From Deltaproteobacteria bacterium (lineage in GTDB: Bacteria > Desulfobacterota > Binatia > Binatales > Binataceae): DNA of 5,005 nt. Each line of letters starts with the position of its first letter. The stretch's first letter is position 1. The stretch is taken from assembly GCA_027403435.1 (NCBI GenBank), contig DAHZDR010000506.1, positions 1 through 5,005 on the forward strand, read 5' to 3'. This document shows, piece after piece, positions 1 through 5,005 of the stretch. The position numbers and the translations under genes were made by a program. The notes below the pieces were generated by a model that was not told the DNA's origin, searched no databases, and saw nothing but the letters and a program-made list of their open reading frames with translations.

Positions 1-111
1 GCCGGCGGGTTCCCAATGAGTCCCGCATTTATGTTCCATGATTGTTCCGCCAGAAAGCGCTTGAGCGCGCCGATCAATTCGTCGATTTTGGCGCGCGCGC
101 CGCCCGTCCGT
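1..111. other. Unassigned end of window, downstream of the serine hydrolase
   Basis: This stretch follows the serine hydrolase stop on the minus strand. I see no terminator hairpin. Two weak coding hints exist on the minus strand. One is an ATG at 39 that stays open to the window edge (13 codons, beginning MEHKCGTHWE), with a GGCGGA-like ribosome site just upstream. The other is a different frame reading KIDELIGALKRFLAEQ at about 89-42, which looks helical but has no ATG or GTG start and a stop just upstream. Either could be the beginning of a third operon gene, but neither is long enough to call. Confidence 0.3.
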
Positions 112-1245
112 CTAGCCGGCGGCTTCGAGCGCTTCCATCACGCGGTCGTGAAGCATCGGCCGGAAGTCGCGAATCGCCTGGTTGTCGCGCCGCGGATGCA
201 CCCGGTTGGTCAGCAACACGATCGCAATTTCGGCTTCCGGCTCGATCCATATAGAGGTTCCGGTGAATCCCAGATGGCCGACGGCGGCGGGCGAAAAAAA
301 CCGCCCCGAACTGGAATACTCGGGCGACGGCGTGTCCCATCCGAGCGCCCAGGTCGAGCCGCGCACCGACGGATCGCGCGTCCAGAATTCGCGAACGATT
401 TTTTGCGGCAGGAAGCGCGAATGGCCCGCCCACGCGGTCATTAGTTCGACCGCGATCCGATCGACTTCCGCGGCGGGCGCGAACAGTCCGGCATGTCCGG
501 CCACGCCGCCCATCGCGTAAGCGTTCTCGTCATCCACTTCCCCGTCCAGGATGCGCCGCCGCAGCGGGCAGAATCCGGTCGCCGCGAACATCCCGGCGAC
601 CGGTTCGAGCCGGCGCACGCGCGCCAGCGCAAGATCGATAAAGCCGGTCGCGCGCAAGCCGAGCGGCCGGAAAATCCGGTTGGCGCAAAATTGGTCGAGC
701 GGCGCGCCGCCGATCTGCTCGATCGCCTCGCCCAGCACCATAAAATTCAGGTCCGAATAAATCGCCCGCGCGCCGGGCGGCGCTTCCGGCCGCTCCCGAT
801 GGATTTCCTCATAGACGAAATCGCGCGCGCCGCGGCTCGCCATGAAATTCACCCTGCCGCTCCGTTCGATTTCGGCCACGCGCTCGAAAAACGGCCGCCA
901 TGCCGCCAGCCCCGAGCAATGGGCCAGCAACTGGCGAAAGGTGACGGCGCCTTTGCCGTGCACGCCGAAATTCGGCAGATAGCGGGTCACCCGCTCGTCC
1001 AGTTTGAGTTTCCCTTCGCTCACCAGCAGCATCGCGGCGATCGCGGTCGCCAGCGGCTTGGTCAGCGACGCCAGATCGAAAACCGTGTCGAACCGCATCG
1101 GCGCCGACTCCGGTTCGCGCTGGCGGAAGCCAAAGGCGCCTTGATAAGCGATATCCGCGCCGTGCCGCACAATCAGTGTGGCGCCAGGAATCACGCCCTT
1201 TTCGATCGCCTCGGCGAACGCCTGCTCGACCTCGCGCCAACTCAC
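112..1245 (-). CDS. Serine hydrolase, class C beta-lactamase/penicillin-binding fold (COG1680-like)
   Basis: A 377-residue cytoplasmic-looking serine hydrolase. All three signatures of the beta-lactamase/transpeptidase fold are visible. The SxxK motif is SLTK at residues 60-63, giving nucleophile Ser60 and base Lys63. The Tyr motif is YSD at 163-165. HLGFTG at 324-329 takes the place of the KTG box. The GGVAGHAGLF stretch at 247-256 is typical of the subgroup related to the beta-lactamase domains found fused to NagZ-like glycosidases. The protein begins directly with the catalytic domain (MSWREVEQAF) and has no signal peptide or membrane segment, so it is unlikely to be a periplasmic resistance beta-lactamase. 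The start is GTG, chosen because AGGAGG lies 8 bases upstream and the nearer ATG runs into a stop after two codons. It follows the LD-carboxypeptidase by 51 bases and is probably co-transcribed, which suggests a role in cleaving muropeptide-derived amides or esters. The true substrate cannot be read from sequence. Confidence 0.93.
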   Translation of the reverse strand: MSWREVEQAFAEAIEKGVIPGATLIVRHGADIAYQGAFGFRQREPESAPMRFDTVFDLASLTKPLATAIAAMLLVSEGKLKLDERVTRYLPNFGVHGKGAVTFRQLLAHCSGLAAWRPFFERVAEIERSGRVNFMASRGARDFVYEEIHRERPEAPPGARAIYSDLNFMVLGEAIEQIGGAPLDQFCANRIFRPLGLRATGFIDLALARVRRLEPVAGMFAATGFCPLRRRILDGEVDDENAYAMGGVAGHAGLFAPAAEVDRIAVELMTAWAGHSRFLPQKIVREFWTRDPSVRGSTWALGWDTPSPEYSSSGRFFSPAAVGHLGFTGTSIWIEPEAEIAIVLLTNRVHPRRDNQAIRDFRPMLHDRVMEALEAAG

Positions 1246-1253
1246 GGCATGCC

Positions 1254-1259
1254 CCTCCT
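1254..1259 (-). promoter_or_regulatory. Shine-Dalgarno deciding the serine hydrolase start
   Basis: AGGAGG on the minus strand, within AAAGGAGGGG, lies 8 bases before the GTG at 1245. It makes GTG the credible start. The ATG between them (1251-1249) is followed by CCG and then TGA, so it cannot start a gene. The site shows the second gene is translated from its own strong signal rather than only by coupling to the gene before it. Confidence 0.8.
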
Positions 1260-1296
1260 TTGCGCGTGCGGAGCCGCTCGATCGCGTCGGCCCCGC

Positions 1297-2211
1297 CTAG
1301 CTCACGGCGGTCTCATCGCAGATCAGCCGCCGCCCCCCGGCCTCGAGCCGAACCGGCGCGCCGAGCGGCAGCGCCAGGTTCTCAGTACCATGTCCCGCCT
1401 CGATTCCGAACAGCACGGGACAATCAAGGTCGCGCGTCTGCTCGGCGACGAACTCCGCGATTCGCATCCGTTCGACTTCGTCGCCGCCGACCGGCCGGAT
1501 CGCGCCGAAGACGATTCCGGCGACCCCGCGCAACGCGCCCGACTGCCTGAGCTGCACCAGCATCCGATCGACTCTATACGCCTTTTCGCCGGTATCCTCC
1601 AAAAACAGGATGCGGCCGGCGAAGCGCGGCGCATACGGCGTGCCGAGCGTCGAGACCACCACCGAAAGGCAGCCGCCGATTAACTCGCCGGTCGCCGCGC
1701 CCGGCCGAAGCGCCGTCGCCGCTTCGAGTTCGAACCCGCCCGGCGCTCCGCTTAGCAGGCGCCGCAGATGCGCGCTCGAACGCGGCGAGAGGCCACGGGC
1801 GAAATCCATCGCCACCATCGGACCATGAAACGCGATTATCCCCGCCCGTTCGACGAGCGCGGCAAGCAGAAAGGTCGCATCTGAAAAGCCGAGAAAGATT
1901 TTGGGCGTCCGCGCAATTGCGGCGAAATCGATCAGCGGCAGCAAACGGCCCGCGCCGTAGCCGCCGCGCGCGCCAACAATCGCGCGCACCTCCGAATCGG
2001 CGAAAAAAGCGTTGAGTTCCGCCGCCCGCACCGCGTCGGTTCCCGCCATGATTCCCGCGCGATCCAGCGCGTGCGCCGAAACCTTCACTCGATAGCCCAT
2101 CGCCGCCAGCGCGCCGACGCCGGCCTCCAGATAGCCGCGCTCGATCACCGCCGACGGCGCCACCACCCCCACCACGTCTCCCGGCCTGAGCGCCGGCGGC
2201 TTGCGCGCCAT
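1297..2211 (-). CDS. ldcA: LD-carboxypeptidase, S66 family (LdcA/MccF-like)
   Basis: A 304-residue S66 serine peptidase. Family members remove the terminal D-alanine from murein tetrapeptides in the cytoplasm (LdcA, cell-wall recycling) or cleave acyl-aminoacyl adenylates such as microcin C (MccF). The family landmarks appear in order: substrate-pocket ARGGYGAGRLLPLIDF at 81-96; nucleophile Ser110 in LGFSDAT; FHGPM at 128-132; catalytic Glu205 in LFLED; catalytic His274 in AGHGTEN. Spacing agrees with the Ser-Glu-His triad of Pseudomonas LdcA, and the length is normal for the family. There is no signal peptide. The start is taken as ATG at 2211. The in-frame GTG at 2217 is rejected because it sits inside the GGAGG ribosome site. 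It is the first gene of a two-gene minus-strand unit with the serine hydrolase. Nothing nearby suggests microcin biosynthesis, so the LdcA recycling role is preferred over MccF immunity, by inference. Confidence 0.95.
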   Translation of the reverse strand: MARKPPALRPGDVVGVVAPSAVIERGYLEAGVGALAAMGYRVKVSAHALDRAGIMAGTDAVRAAELNAFFADSEVRAIVGARGGYGAGRLLPLIDFAAIARTPKIFLGFSDATFLLAALVERAGIIAFHGPMVAMDFARGLSPRSSAHLRRLLSGAPGGFELEAATALRPGAATGELIGGCLSVVVSTLGTPYAPRFAGRILFLEDTGEKAYRVDRMLVQLRQSGALRGVAGIVFGAIRPVGGDEVERMRIAEFVAEQTRDLDCPVLFGIEAGHGTENLALPLGAPVRLEAGGRRLICDETAVS

Positions 2212-2215
2212 CGCC

Positions 2216-2221
2216 ACCTCC
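2216..2221 (-). promoter_or_regulatory. Shine-Dalgarno deciding the ldcA start
   Basis: GGAGGT on the minus strand lies 4 bases before the ATG at 2211. The upstream in-frame GTG (2217-2215) overlaps this motif and would have no ribosome site of its own, so the protein begins MARKPPALRPGD. Confidence 0.8.
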
Positions 2222-2449
2222 CGCCGACTATCCCGCCAACGCGGATTCTCGCCCGCGTCCGGCGTAAGCGGCGTCCGCCGGGCGCGGCGCGCAAGCTTCC
2301 TTTCGTGCTCTCACGCTCTCGTTCTAGCACGCTCGCCAAGCGGATACAGTGGTCCTTCGGCTGTAACTTCGTCCCTTCGGCATCAGGATTCGGCGCGCGC
2401 GGACCCGACGTCGATCCCCTCGCGATTGAGTCAGCCCCGACCGTCCGCC

Positions 2450-2471
2450 GCGGCGCCAGCGCGGGCGCCGC
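2450..2471. repeat. Perfect 8-bp inverted repeat in the intergenic region
   Basis: GCGGCGCC at 2450-2457 and GGCGCCGC at 2464-2471 are exact reverse complements separated by 6 bases (AGCGCG). No T-run follows on either strand, so it does not look like an intrinsic terminator. It could be an operator or a transcript hairpin, or chance in GC-rich DNA. No regulator gene is visible to pair with it. Confidence 0.4.
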
Positions 2472-2526
2472 TTCCATCTTGACCGGGTACGGCCGCGGAT
2501 CGATCTTCGCCACCGGACGCCGGGCT

Positions 2527-2554
2527 TTGACGGCGGCGGCGAAATCAGCATAAA
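2527..2554 (+). promoter_or_regulatory. Possible sigma70-type promoter for the CoA-transferase
   Basis: TTGACG at 2527-2532 matches the -35 consensus at 5 of 6 positions. After a 16-base spacer comes CATAAA at 2549-2554, matching the -10 consensus at 4 of 6. It lies in a locally AT-richer patch about 80 bases before the ATG, which would leave a leader of roughly 70 bases. This is pattern matching only. Confidence 0.35.
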
Positions 2555-2620
2555 TCGCCGTAGATAGATGCGCAGACGCAGGCGCCGGCCCGCACCGTCG
2601 CGACCGGGCGCCCCACGCTT

Positions 2621-2626
2621 AAGGAG
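2621..2626 (+). promoter_or_regulatory. Shine-Dalgarno of the CoA-transferase gene
   Basis: AAGGAG lies 6 bases before the ATG at 2633, ideal spacing. It fixes this start against the overlapping frame that opens at 2568. Confidence 0.8.
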
Positions 2627-2632
2627 TCGCCC

Positions 2633-3817
2633 ATGCCCGAGAATCCCCCGCTCAGCGGAATCAAGGTCATCGATTTCACCCGCTATCTCGCCGGACCCTT
2701 CTGCACCCAGATTCTGGGAGATTACGGCGCCGAAATCCTCAAGGTCGAACCGGTCGAGGGCGCGCGCGGCGAGATGGGCGACGACAGCGGCAAGGACAGC
2801 TACTTCTTCCTCAGCACCAACCGCTCGAAAAAAAGCGTGCAGATTTCGACCAAGACCGCCGAGGGCCGCGCCGTCCTGCACCGGATGCTCGATTCGGCCG
2901 ACGTCGTGATCGACAACTTCCGGCCGGGCGTGATCGAGGCGTTGGGCTTCGGCTACGCGGCGCTCGCCGCGCGCAATCCGCGCATTATCGCCTGCTCAAT
3001 TTCCGGCTTCGGGGCGAGCGGTCCGATGCGCGATTATCCCGGCTTCGACCAGATCGCGCAGGGCTTTTCCGGCCTGATGAGCGTGACGGGCACCAAGGAA
3101 AGCGGTCCGATGCGCGTCGGCATTGCGATTTGCGATCTACTCGGCGGCATCTTCGCCGCCCAGGGAATCCTGCTCGCGCTCGAAGCGCGCCATCGCACCG
3201 GCCGCGGCCAGAAGGTCGAAACCTCATTGCTCGAGGCGATCGTCAGCATCCTGAGCTGGTCGGCGGGAATCTACTTCGACACCGGCAAAACGCCCGGTCC
3301 AGCCGGCAACCACCATCCGCTGTCGTCGCCGCATGGCGTCCATATGGCTTCCGACCGGCCGTTCAATATCGCGGTGGGTAACGAAGCTATGTGGCGCACC
3401 TTCGTCAAGACCATCGGACGGCCGGAGTTGGCCGCCGATCCGCGCTTTGACAAGCTTGGCCATCGCCTCAAGAATCGCGACGCGCTCACCGCCGAAATCA
3501 ACGCCGCGCTCACGGATAATCCCGCGCAATACTGGATCGATCGGTTCAACGACGCCGGCATCCCGTCCGGGCCGATTCTGACGATCGAGGAGATGTTCAA
3601 CCATCCGCAGGCCGCCGCGCGCGAATTGTTGCTGCGGATGCCGCATCCGGCGCTCGGCGAATTCAAGACGGCGGGCTTGGCGGTCAAGCTCGGCGCGACT
3701 CCCGGCCAGCCGTCGCGGCCGCCGCTGGTCGGCGAGCATACCGCGGAGACGCTCGCCGCGTTCGGCTACACGCCGGAGGAACTCGACCACCTGCGCAAAA
3801 TCAAAGCCATCCGCTGA
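2633..3817 (+). CDS. CaiB/BaiF family III CoA-transferase
   Basis: A complete 394-residue family III CoA-transferase, which moves CoA between carboxylic acids through an aspartyl-CoA anhydride intermediate in the cytoplasm. The N-terminal block is typical (LSGIKVIDFTRYLAGPF at 7-23, then QILGDYGAEILKVEP at 26-40). Next come the CoA-binding NRSKKSV stretch at 63-69, DVVIDNFRPGV at 90-100 and ISGFGASGP at 123-131. The catalytic Asp is Asp168 in RVGIAICDLLGGIFAAQGI, equivalent to Asp169 of formyl-CoA transferase. The small C-terminal domain includes HRLKNRDAL at 277-285 and AGIPSGPI at 308-315. The protein ends normally (GYTPEELDHLRKI), so the gene was not truncated by the Rhs debris that begins almost at its stop codon. 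Substrates (formyl/oxalyl, carnitine, succinate/mesaconate, bile-acid or racemase-type chemistry) cannot be assigned from sequence. No acyl-CoA dehydrogenase or ligase partner lies in the window, and it seems to be transcribed alone. Confidence 0.96.
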   Translation: MPENPPLSGIKVIDFTRYLAGPFCTQILGDYGAEILKVEPVEGARGEMGDDSGKDSYFFLSTNRSKKSVQISTKTAEGRAVLHRMLDSADVVIDNFRPGVIEALGFGYAALAARNPRIIACSISGFGASGPMRDYPGFDQIAQGFSGLMSVTGTKESGPMRVGIAICDLLGGIFAAQGILLALEARHRTGRGQKVETSLLEAIVSILSWSAGIYFDTGKTPGPAGNHHPLSSPHGVHMASDRPFNIAVGNEAMWRTFVKTIGRPELAADPRFDKLGHRLKNRDALTAEINAALTDNPAQYWIDRFNDAGIPSGPILTIEEMFNHPQAAARELLLRMPHPALGEFKTAGLAVKLGATPGQPSRPPLVGEHTAETLAAFGYTPEELDHLRKIKAIR

Positions 3818-3830
3818 ATTGGCACCGAGA

Positions 3831-4079
3831 TCAGCGCCGCGCCGTTGAAGCCGGTCATGCCGTTGTCGGCGTTGAAGGCGTCGCCGCTGGCGCTGGCCGG
3901 CAGATTGACCGCCGCCAGGCTCCCGCCCAGCGCCGTCACCCGCCCGTCCGCGTCGTAGCTGTAACTCAGATTCTCCACTTGCGCGCCGCCCAGCGTCCAG
4001 CTCATCCCACTCACCCGCGAGTCCTGATCATAGCTGTACGCGAGTGCATTCCGTTGGGGGCGTCAGTCCGGTGCGCCGG
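3831..4079 (-). pseudogene. Rhs/YD-repeat core fragment, frameshifted remnant
   Basis: A piece of Rhs core without start or proper end. The main frame reads LAYSYDQDSRVSGMSWTLGG, then LSYSYDADGRVTALGGSLAA and onward to FNGAAL: two YD repeats in the style of the last third of an Rhs core. Upstream, from 4078, another frame reads RRTGLT, and a third reads PNGM. Together these resemble the common Rhs phrase RRTGLTLPNGMQLAYSYD if single bases were lost in the C-run at 4056-4060 and at about 4045-4046. Homology starts at the stop codon of the membrane gene and stops about 14 bases from the CoA-transferase stop; beyond that the frame runs antisense through that gene. Such core sequence belongs upstream of a C-terminal tip like the one at 4463-5005, so it is a displaced or duplicated remnant. 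It is nearly as GC-rich as the left half of the window. Confidence 0.85.
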
Positions 4080-4442
4080 TTATTTAGCAGCGTCTCCGAC
4101 ATCTGCGCGAAACCATCGTAGCAGCTTCGTGAGCACCGACTCTAGACCGCGCATGATGTAGTACCATTGGATTAGGCCCGCCACGCAAAGCAATATCCAC
4201 AGCAAGACTACCGATATAGACCCTGTAGGCAATTTGACAGGCAACACCATAGACAGAAGCACAGCCAACAGCATCACGAGTATGCTGCTTGGAAAACCCC
4301 AAAATAGCACGAGTACCGCCGATTCAGGAAAATCTCCGCCGGGCTTCCAGTTAATCAGCATTATTTTGAGCAGGTAAATTTCTACGGCAAGCCAGAGGAC
4401 TATCGGCAACCAAAAGAGCACGCGAAGCAATACGCGACCCAT
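4080..4442 (-). CDS. Small three-helix membrane protein, candidate Rhs immunity protein
   Basis: I do not recognise this protein's family. From the ATG it has 120 residues and three hydrophobic segments: about 4-26 (with FWLPIVLWLAVEIYLL), 41-67 and 76-96 (with VVLLWILLCVAGLIQWYYIM). A short basic C-terminal tail follows (LTKLLRWFRADVGDAAK). It has no signal-peptide cleavage pattern and is probably an inner-membrane protein. It directly follows the rhs gene on the same strand, where the immunity gene of a polymorphic toxin sits, and is likewise less GC-rich (roughly 50% by hand count of a few rows). The start is uncertain: the frame is open to a GTG at 4529. A GTG at 4484 and a TTG at 4466, whose last two bases are shared with the rhs TGA stop, are also possible. 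None has a strong ribosome site, so coupling to rhs translation is likely. ATG 4442 avoids overlap and keeps all helices. Immunity function is inferred from position alone. Confidence 0.7.
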   Translation of the reverse strand: MGRVLLRVLFWLPIVLWLAVEIYLLKIMLINWKPGGDFPESAVLVLFWGFPSSILVMLLAVLLSMVLPVKLPTGSISVVLLWILLCVAGLIQWYYIMRGLESVLTKLLRWFRADVGDAAK

Positions 4443-4462
4443 ACGATCTGCGTCTAGCGAGC

Positions 4463-5005
4463 TCAATTCGCGGTACCCGCGCACTTCGCCTGGCAATACG
4501 CTGTGGTTGAAGTAGCAAACTGGTGACACTGCATTCCAAACAAATTGACAAGGCTATAATCAGGGGGTGGCCCCTCGTACACACCCAGGAGGCAGCTATC
4601 CACGCAGGCTTGCGTACTTTGCTTTATGCAAGACTCATTGGGTTTGTCAGACTCGAAAGCACCCAGACCGTTAATTAGGTTCGGAATGTCCCGCCACCCA
4701 TTGAAAGAGGTGGTTAGACCAAAACAATAGTTAGCTCCATTCCGCTCTACGCATATGAATTGATGATATAATGGTCCGTGCTCCTTGGAGAAGCCTTTGA
4801 TAGGACGGTCGCACAGAAAAGCGTCGAGGCCCAGCGGATCGATGGGGTTCGCCGGATCATTAGAGACATATGCATACAGGTTGGCATCGCCGCCAGCGAA
4901 GCCGATCGGGTCCTGCGCGATGAACCTCTGGAAGCTCGGGCTGTAGTATCGCGCGCGATAGTAATACAGTCCGGCGCCATCGTTTTCACGGCCGGTGAAC
5001 TGATA
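4463..5005 (-). CDS. Rhs-family polymorphic toxin, C-terminal part (5' end outside window)
   Basis: The last 180 residues of an Rhs protein, entering from the right edge. Residues 1-60 of the visible part are the conserved core end: YQFTGRENDGAGLYYYRARY, then YSPSFQRFIAQDPIGFAGGD, then ANLYAYVSNDPANPIDPLGL. This is the RHS-associated core signature that closes the beta-cocoon. Residues 61-180 (positions 4825-4466) are a variable tip I do not recognise. It has nine cysteines, a motif LYHQFICV at 79-86, YCFGLTTSF at 93-101 and a late GMQCHQFA at 157-164, and ends AKCAGTAN. A His early and a Cys-His near the end is the order seen in circularly permuted papain-like hydrolases, so His81 and Cys160 are candidate catalytic residues; this is weak inference. 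The frame is uninterrupted through the tip. The tip is less GC-rich than the core. The downstream membrane gene is the likely partner. The delivery route (type VI secretion or other) is not visible. Confidence 0.93.
   Translation of the reverse strand, partial: YQFTGRENDGAGLYYYRARYYSPSFQRFIAQDPIGFAGGDANLYAYVSNDPANPIDPLGLDAFLCDRPIKGFSKEHGPLYHQFICVERNGANYCFGLTTSFNGWRDIPNLINGLGAFESDKPNESCIKQSTQACVDSCLLGVYEGPPPDYSLVNLFGMQCHQFATSTTAYCQAKCAGTAN
4826..5005 (-). other. RHS repeat-associated core domain, terminal part
   Basis: This domain segment of the rhs gene runs from the YQFTGRE motif to DPLGL. It contains the GLYYYRARYY and RFIAQDPIGFAGG signatures that are conserved across Rhs, wall-associated and teneurin-like YD-repeat proteins. 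It marks the boundary beyond which the protein becomes variable, at position 4825. Confidence 0.92.

Larger units (their letters stand above)
2222..2620. other. Divergent intergenic region between ldcA and the CoA-transferase
   Basis: About 400 bases between two divergently transcribed genes. Frames are open on both strands here, as expected in GC-rich DNA, but their translations are rich in Arg, Pro, Ala and Ser, carry no recognisable motif and run into the flanking genes out of frame. I therefore call no gene. The region contains a perfect 8-bp inverted repeat near its middle and a plausible promoter for the right-hand gene. I found no convincing -35/-10 pair for ldcA and no RNA gene. Confidence 0.6.

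Noticed and set aside
112..1245. Reading the serine hydrolase as a class C antibiotic-resistance beta-lactamase
   Set aside because: It has the shared fold motifs but no signal peptide, and the neighbouring gene points to cell-wall peptide metabolism. No ampR-like regulator is present in the window.
493..1683. A 396-codon open frame on the plus strand across both minus-strand hydrolase genes
   Set aside because: It is antisense to two genes with complete catalytic motifs. Its translation is Arg/Ala/His/Pro-rich with no motif, which is a common artefact in GC-rich DNA.
2215..2217. GTG as the ldcA start codon, two codons upstream of the ATG
   Set aside because: The GTG lies within the GGAGG ribosome-binding motif itself; the ATG at 2211 has correct spacing to that motif.
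2145..2513. Minus-strand open frame in the divergent intergenic region beginning MAKIDPRPYPVKME
   Set aside because: Low-complexity Pro/Arg/Ala composition, no ribosome site I can defend, no known motif, and its end runs into ldcA out of frame.
2071..2553. Plus-strand 160-codon open frame overlapping the start of ldcA and the intergenic region
   Set aside because: Its first part is antisense to the well-supported ldcA N-terminus, and the remainder is Arg- and Ala-rich without a domain.
3224..3790. Minus-strand 188-codon open frame within the CoA-transferase
   Set aside because: It is antisense to a complete, motif-bearing enzyme; the translation is Arg-rich with no domain.
3766..4014. An intact 82-residue Rhs-like gene starting at ATG 4014
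   Set aside because: The ATG is an internal Met of YD-repeat sequence that continues upstream, and the last third of the frame is simply antisense to the CoA-transferase. It is a remnant, not a gene.
4747..4989. Minus-strand 80-codon frame beginning MKTMAPDCITIARD
   Set aside because: It is out of frame with the Rhs reading of the same strand, which shows unmistakable core motifs without interruption.

Overview
This is a GC-rich bacterial window with two unlike halves. Positions 1-3817 hold three ordinary, dense, intact metabolic or housekeeping genes. Positions 3818-5005 hold the ragged end of an Rhs (YD-repeat) polymorphic toxin locus, whose variable part is clearly less GC-rich. Cytoplasmic muropeptide-type hydrolases, a CaiB/BaiF CoA-transferase and an Rhs locus together suggest a GC-rich, probably uncultured soil or sediment Gram-negative of the Deltaproteobacteria/Desulfobacterota/Binatota kind. 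That placement is low-confidence inference; no marker gene is present.

Positions 112-2211 (minus strand) form a two-gene unit. It starts with an S66-family LD-carboxypeptidase (LdcA/MccF fold; Ser-Glu-His triad visible). A 51-base gap with a strong Shine-Dalgarno follows, then a 377-residue serine hydrolase of the class C beta-lactamase/penicillin-binding fold (SLTK, YSD, HLGFTG motifs) without a signal peptide. Both probably act in the cytoplasm, plausibly on recycled cell-wall peptides. Positions 1-111, downstream of them, cannot be assigned.

Positions 2212-2632 are a divergent intergenic region of about 420 bases. It contains a perfect 8-bp hairpin and a plausible sigma70-type promoter facing right. 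Positions 2633-3817 (plus strand) encode a complete family III CoA-transferase with its catalytic Asp in place.

The right end is read on the minus strand. It enters with the last 180 residues of an Rhs protein: the end of the conserved core up to DPLGL, then a 120-residue cysteine-rich variable C-terminal domain. A small three-helix membrane protein follows immediately, at or overlapping the rhs stop, in the position of an immunity gene. Directly after its stop codon lies an Rhs core fragment of about 250 bases, broken by two apparent single-base deletions. It ends abruptly within about 15 bases of the CoA-transferase stop codon. The locus looks like an active or recent toxin-immunity tip followed by decayed core sequence left by recombination and deletion. 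The most novel part is the unrecognised C-terminal domain, possibly a permuted papain-like fold, with its membrane partner.
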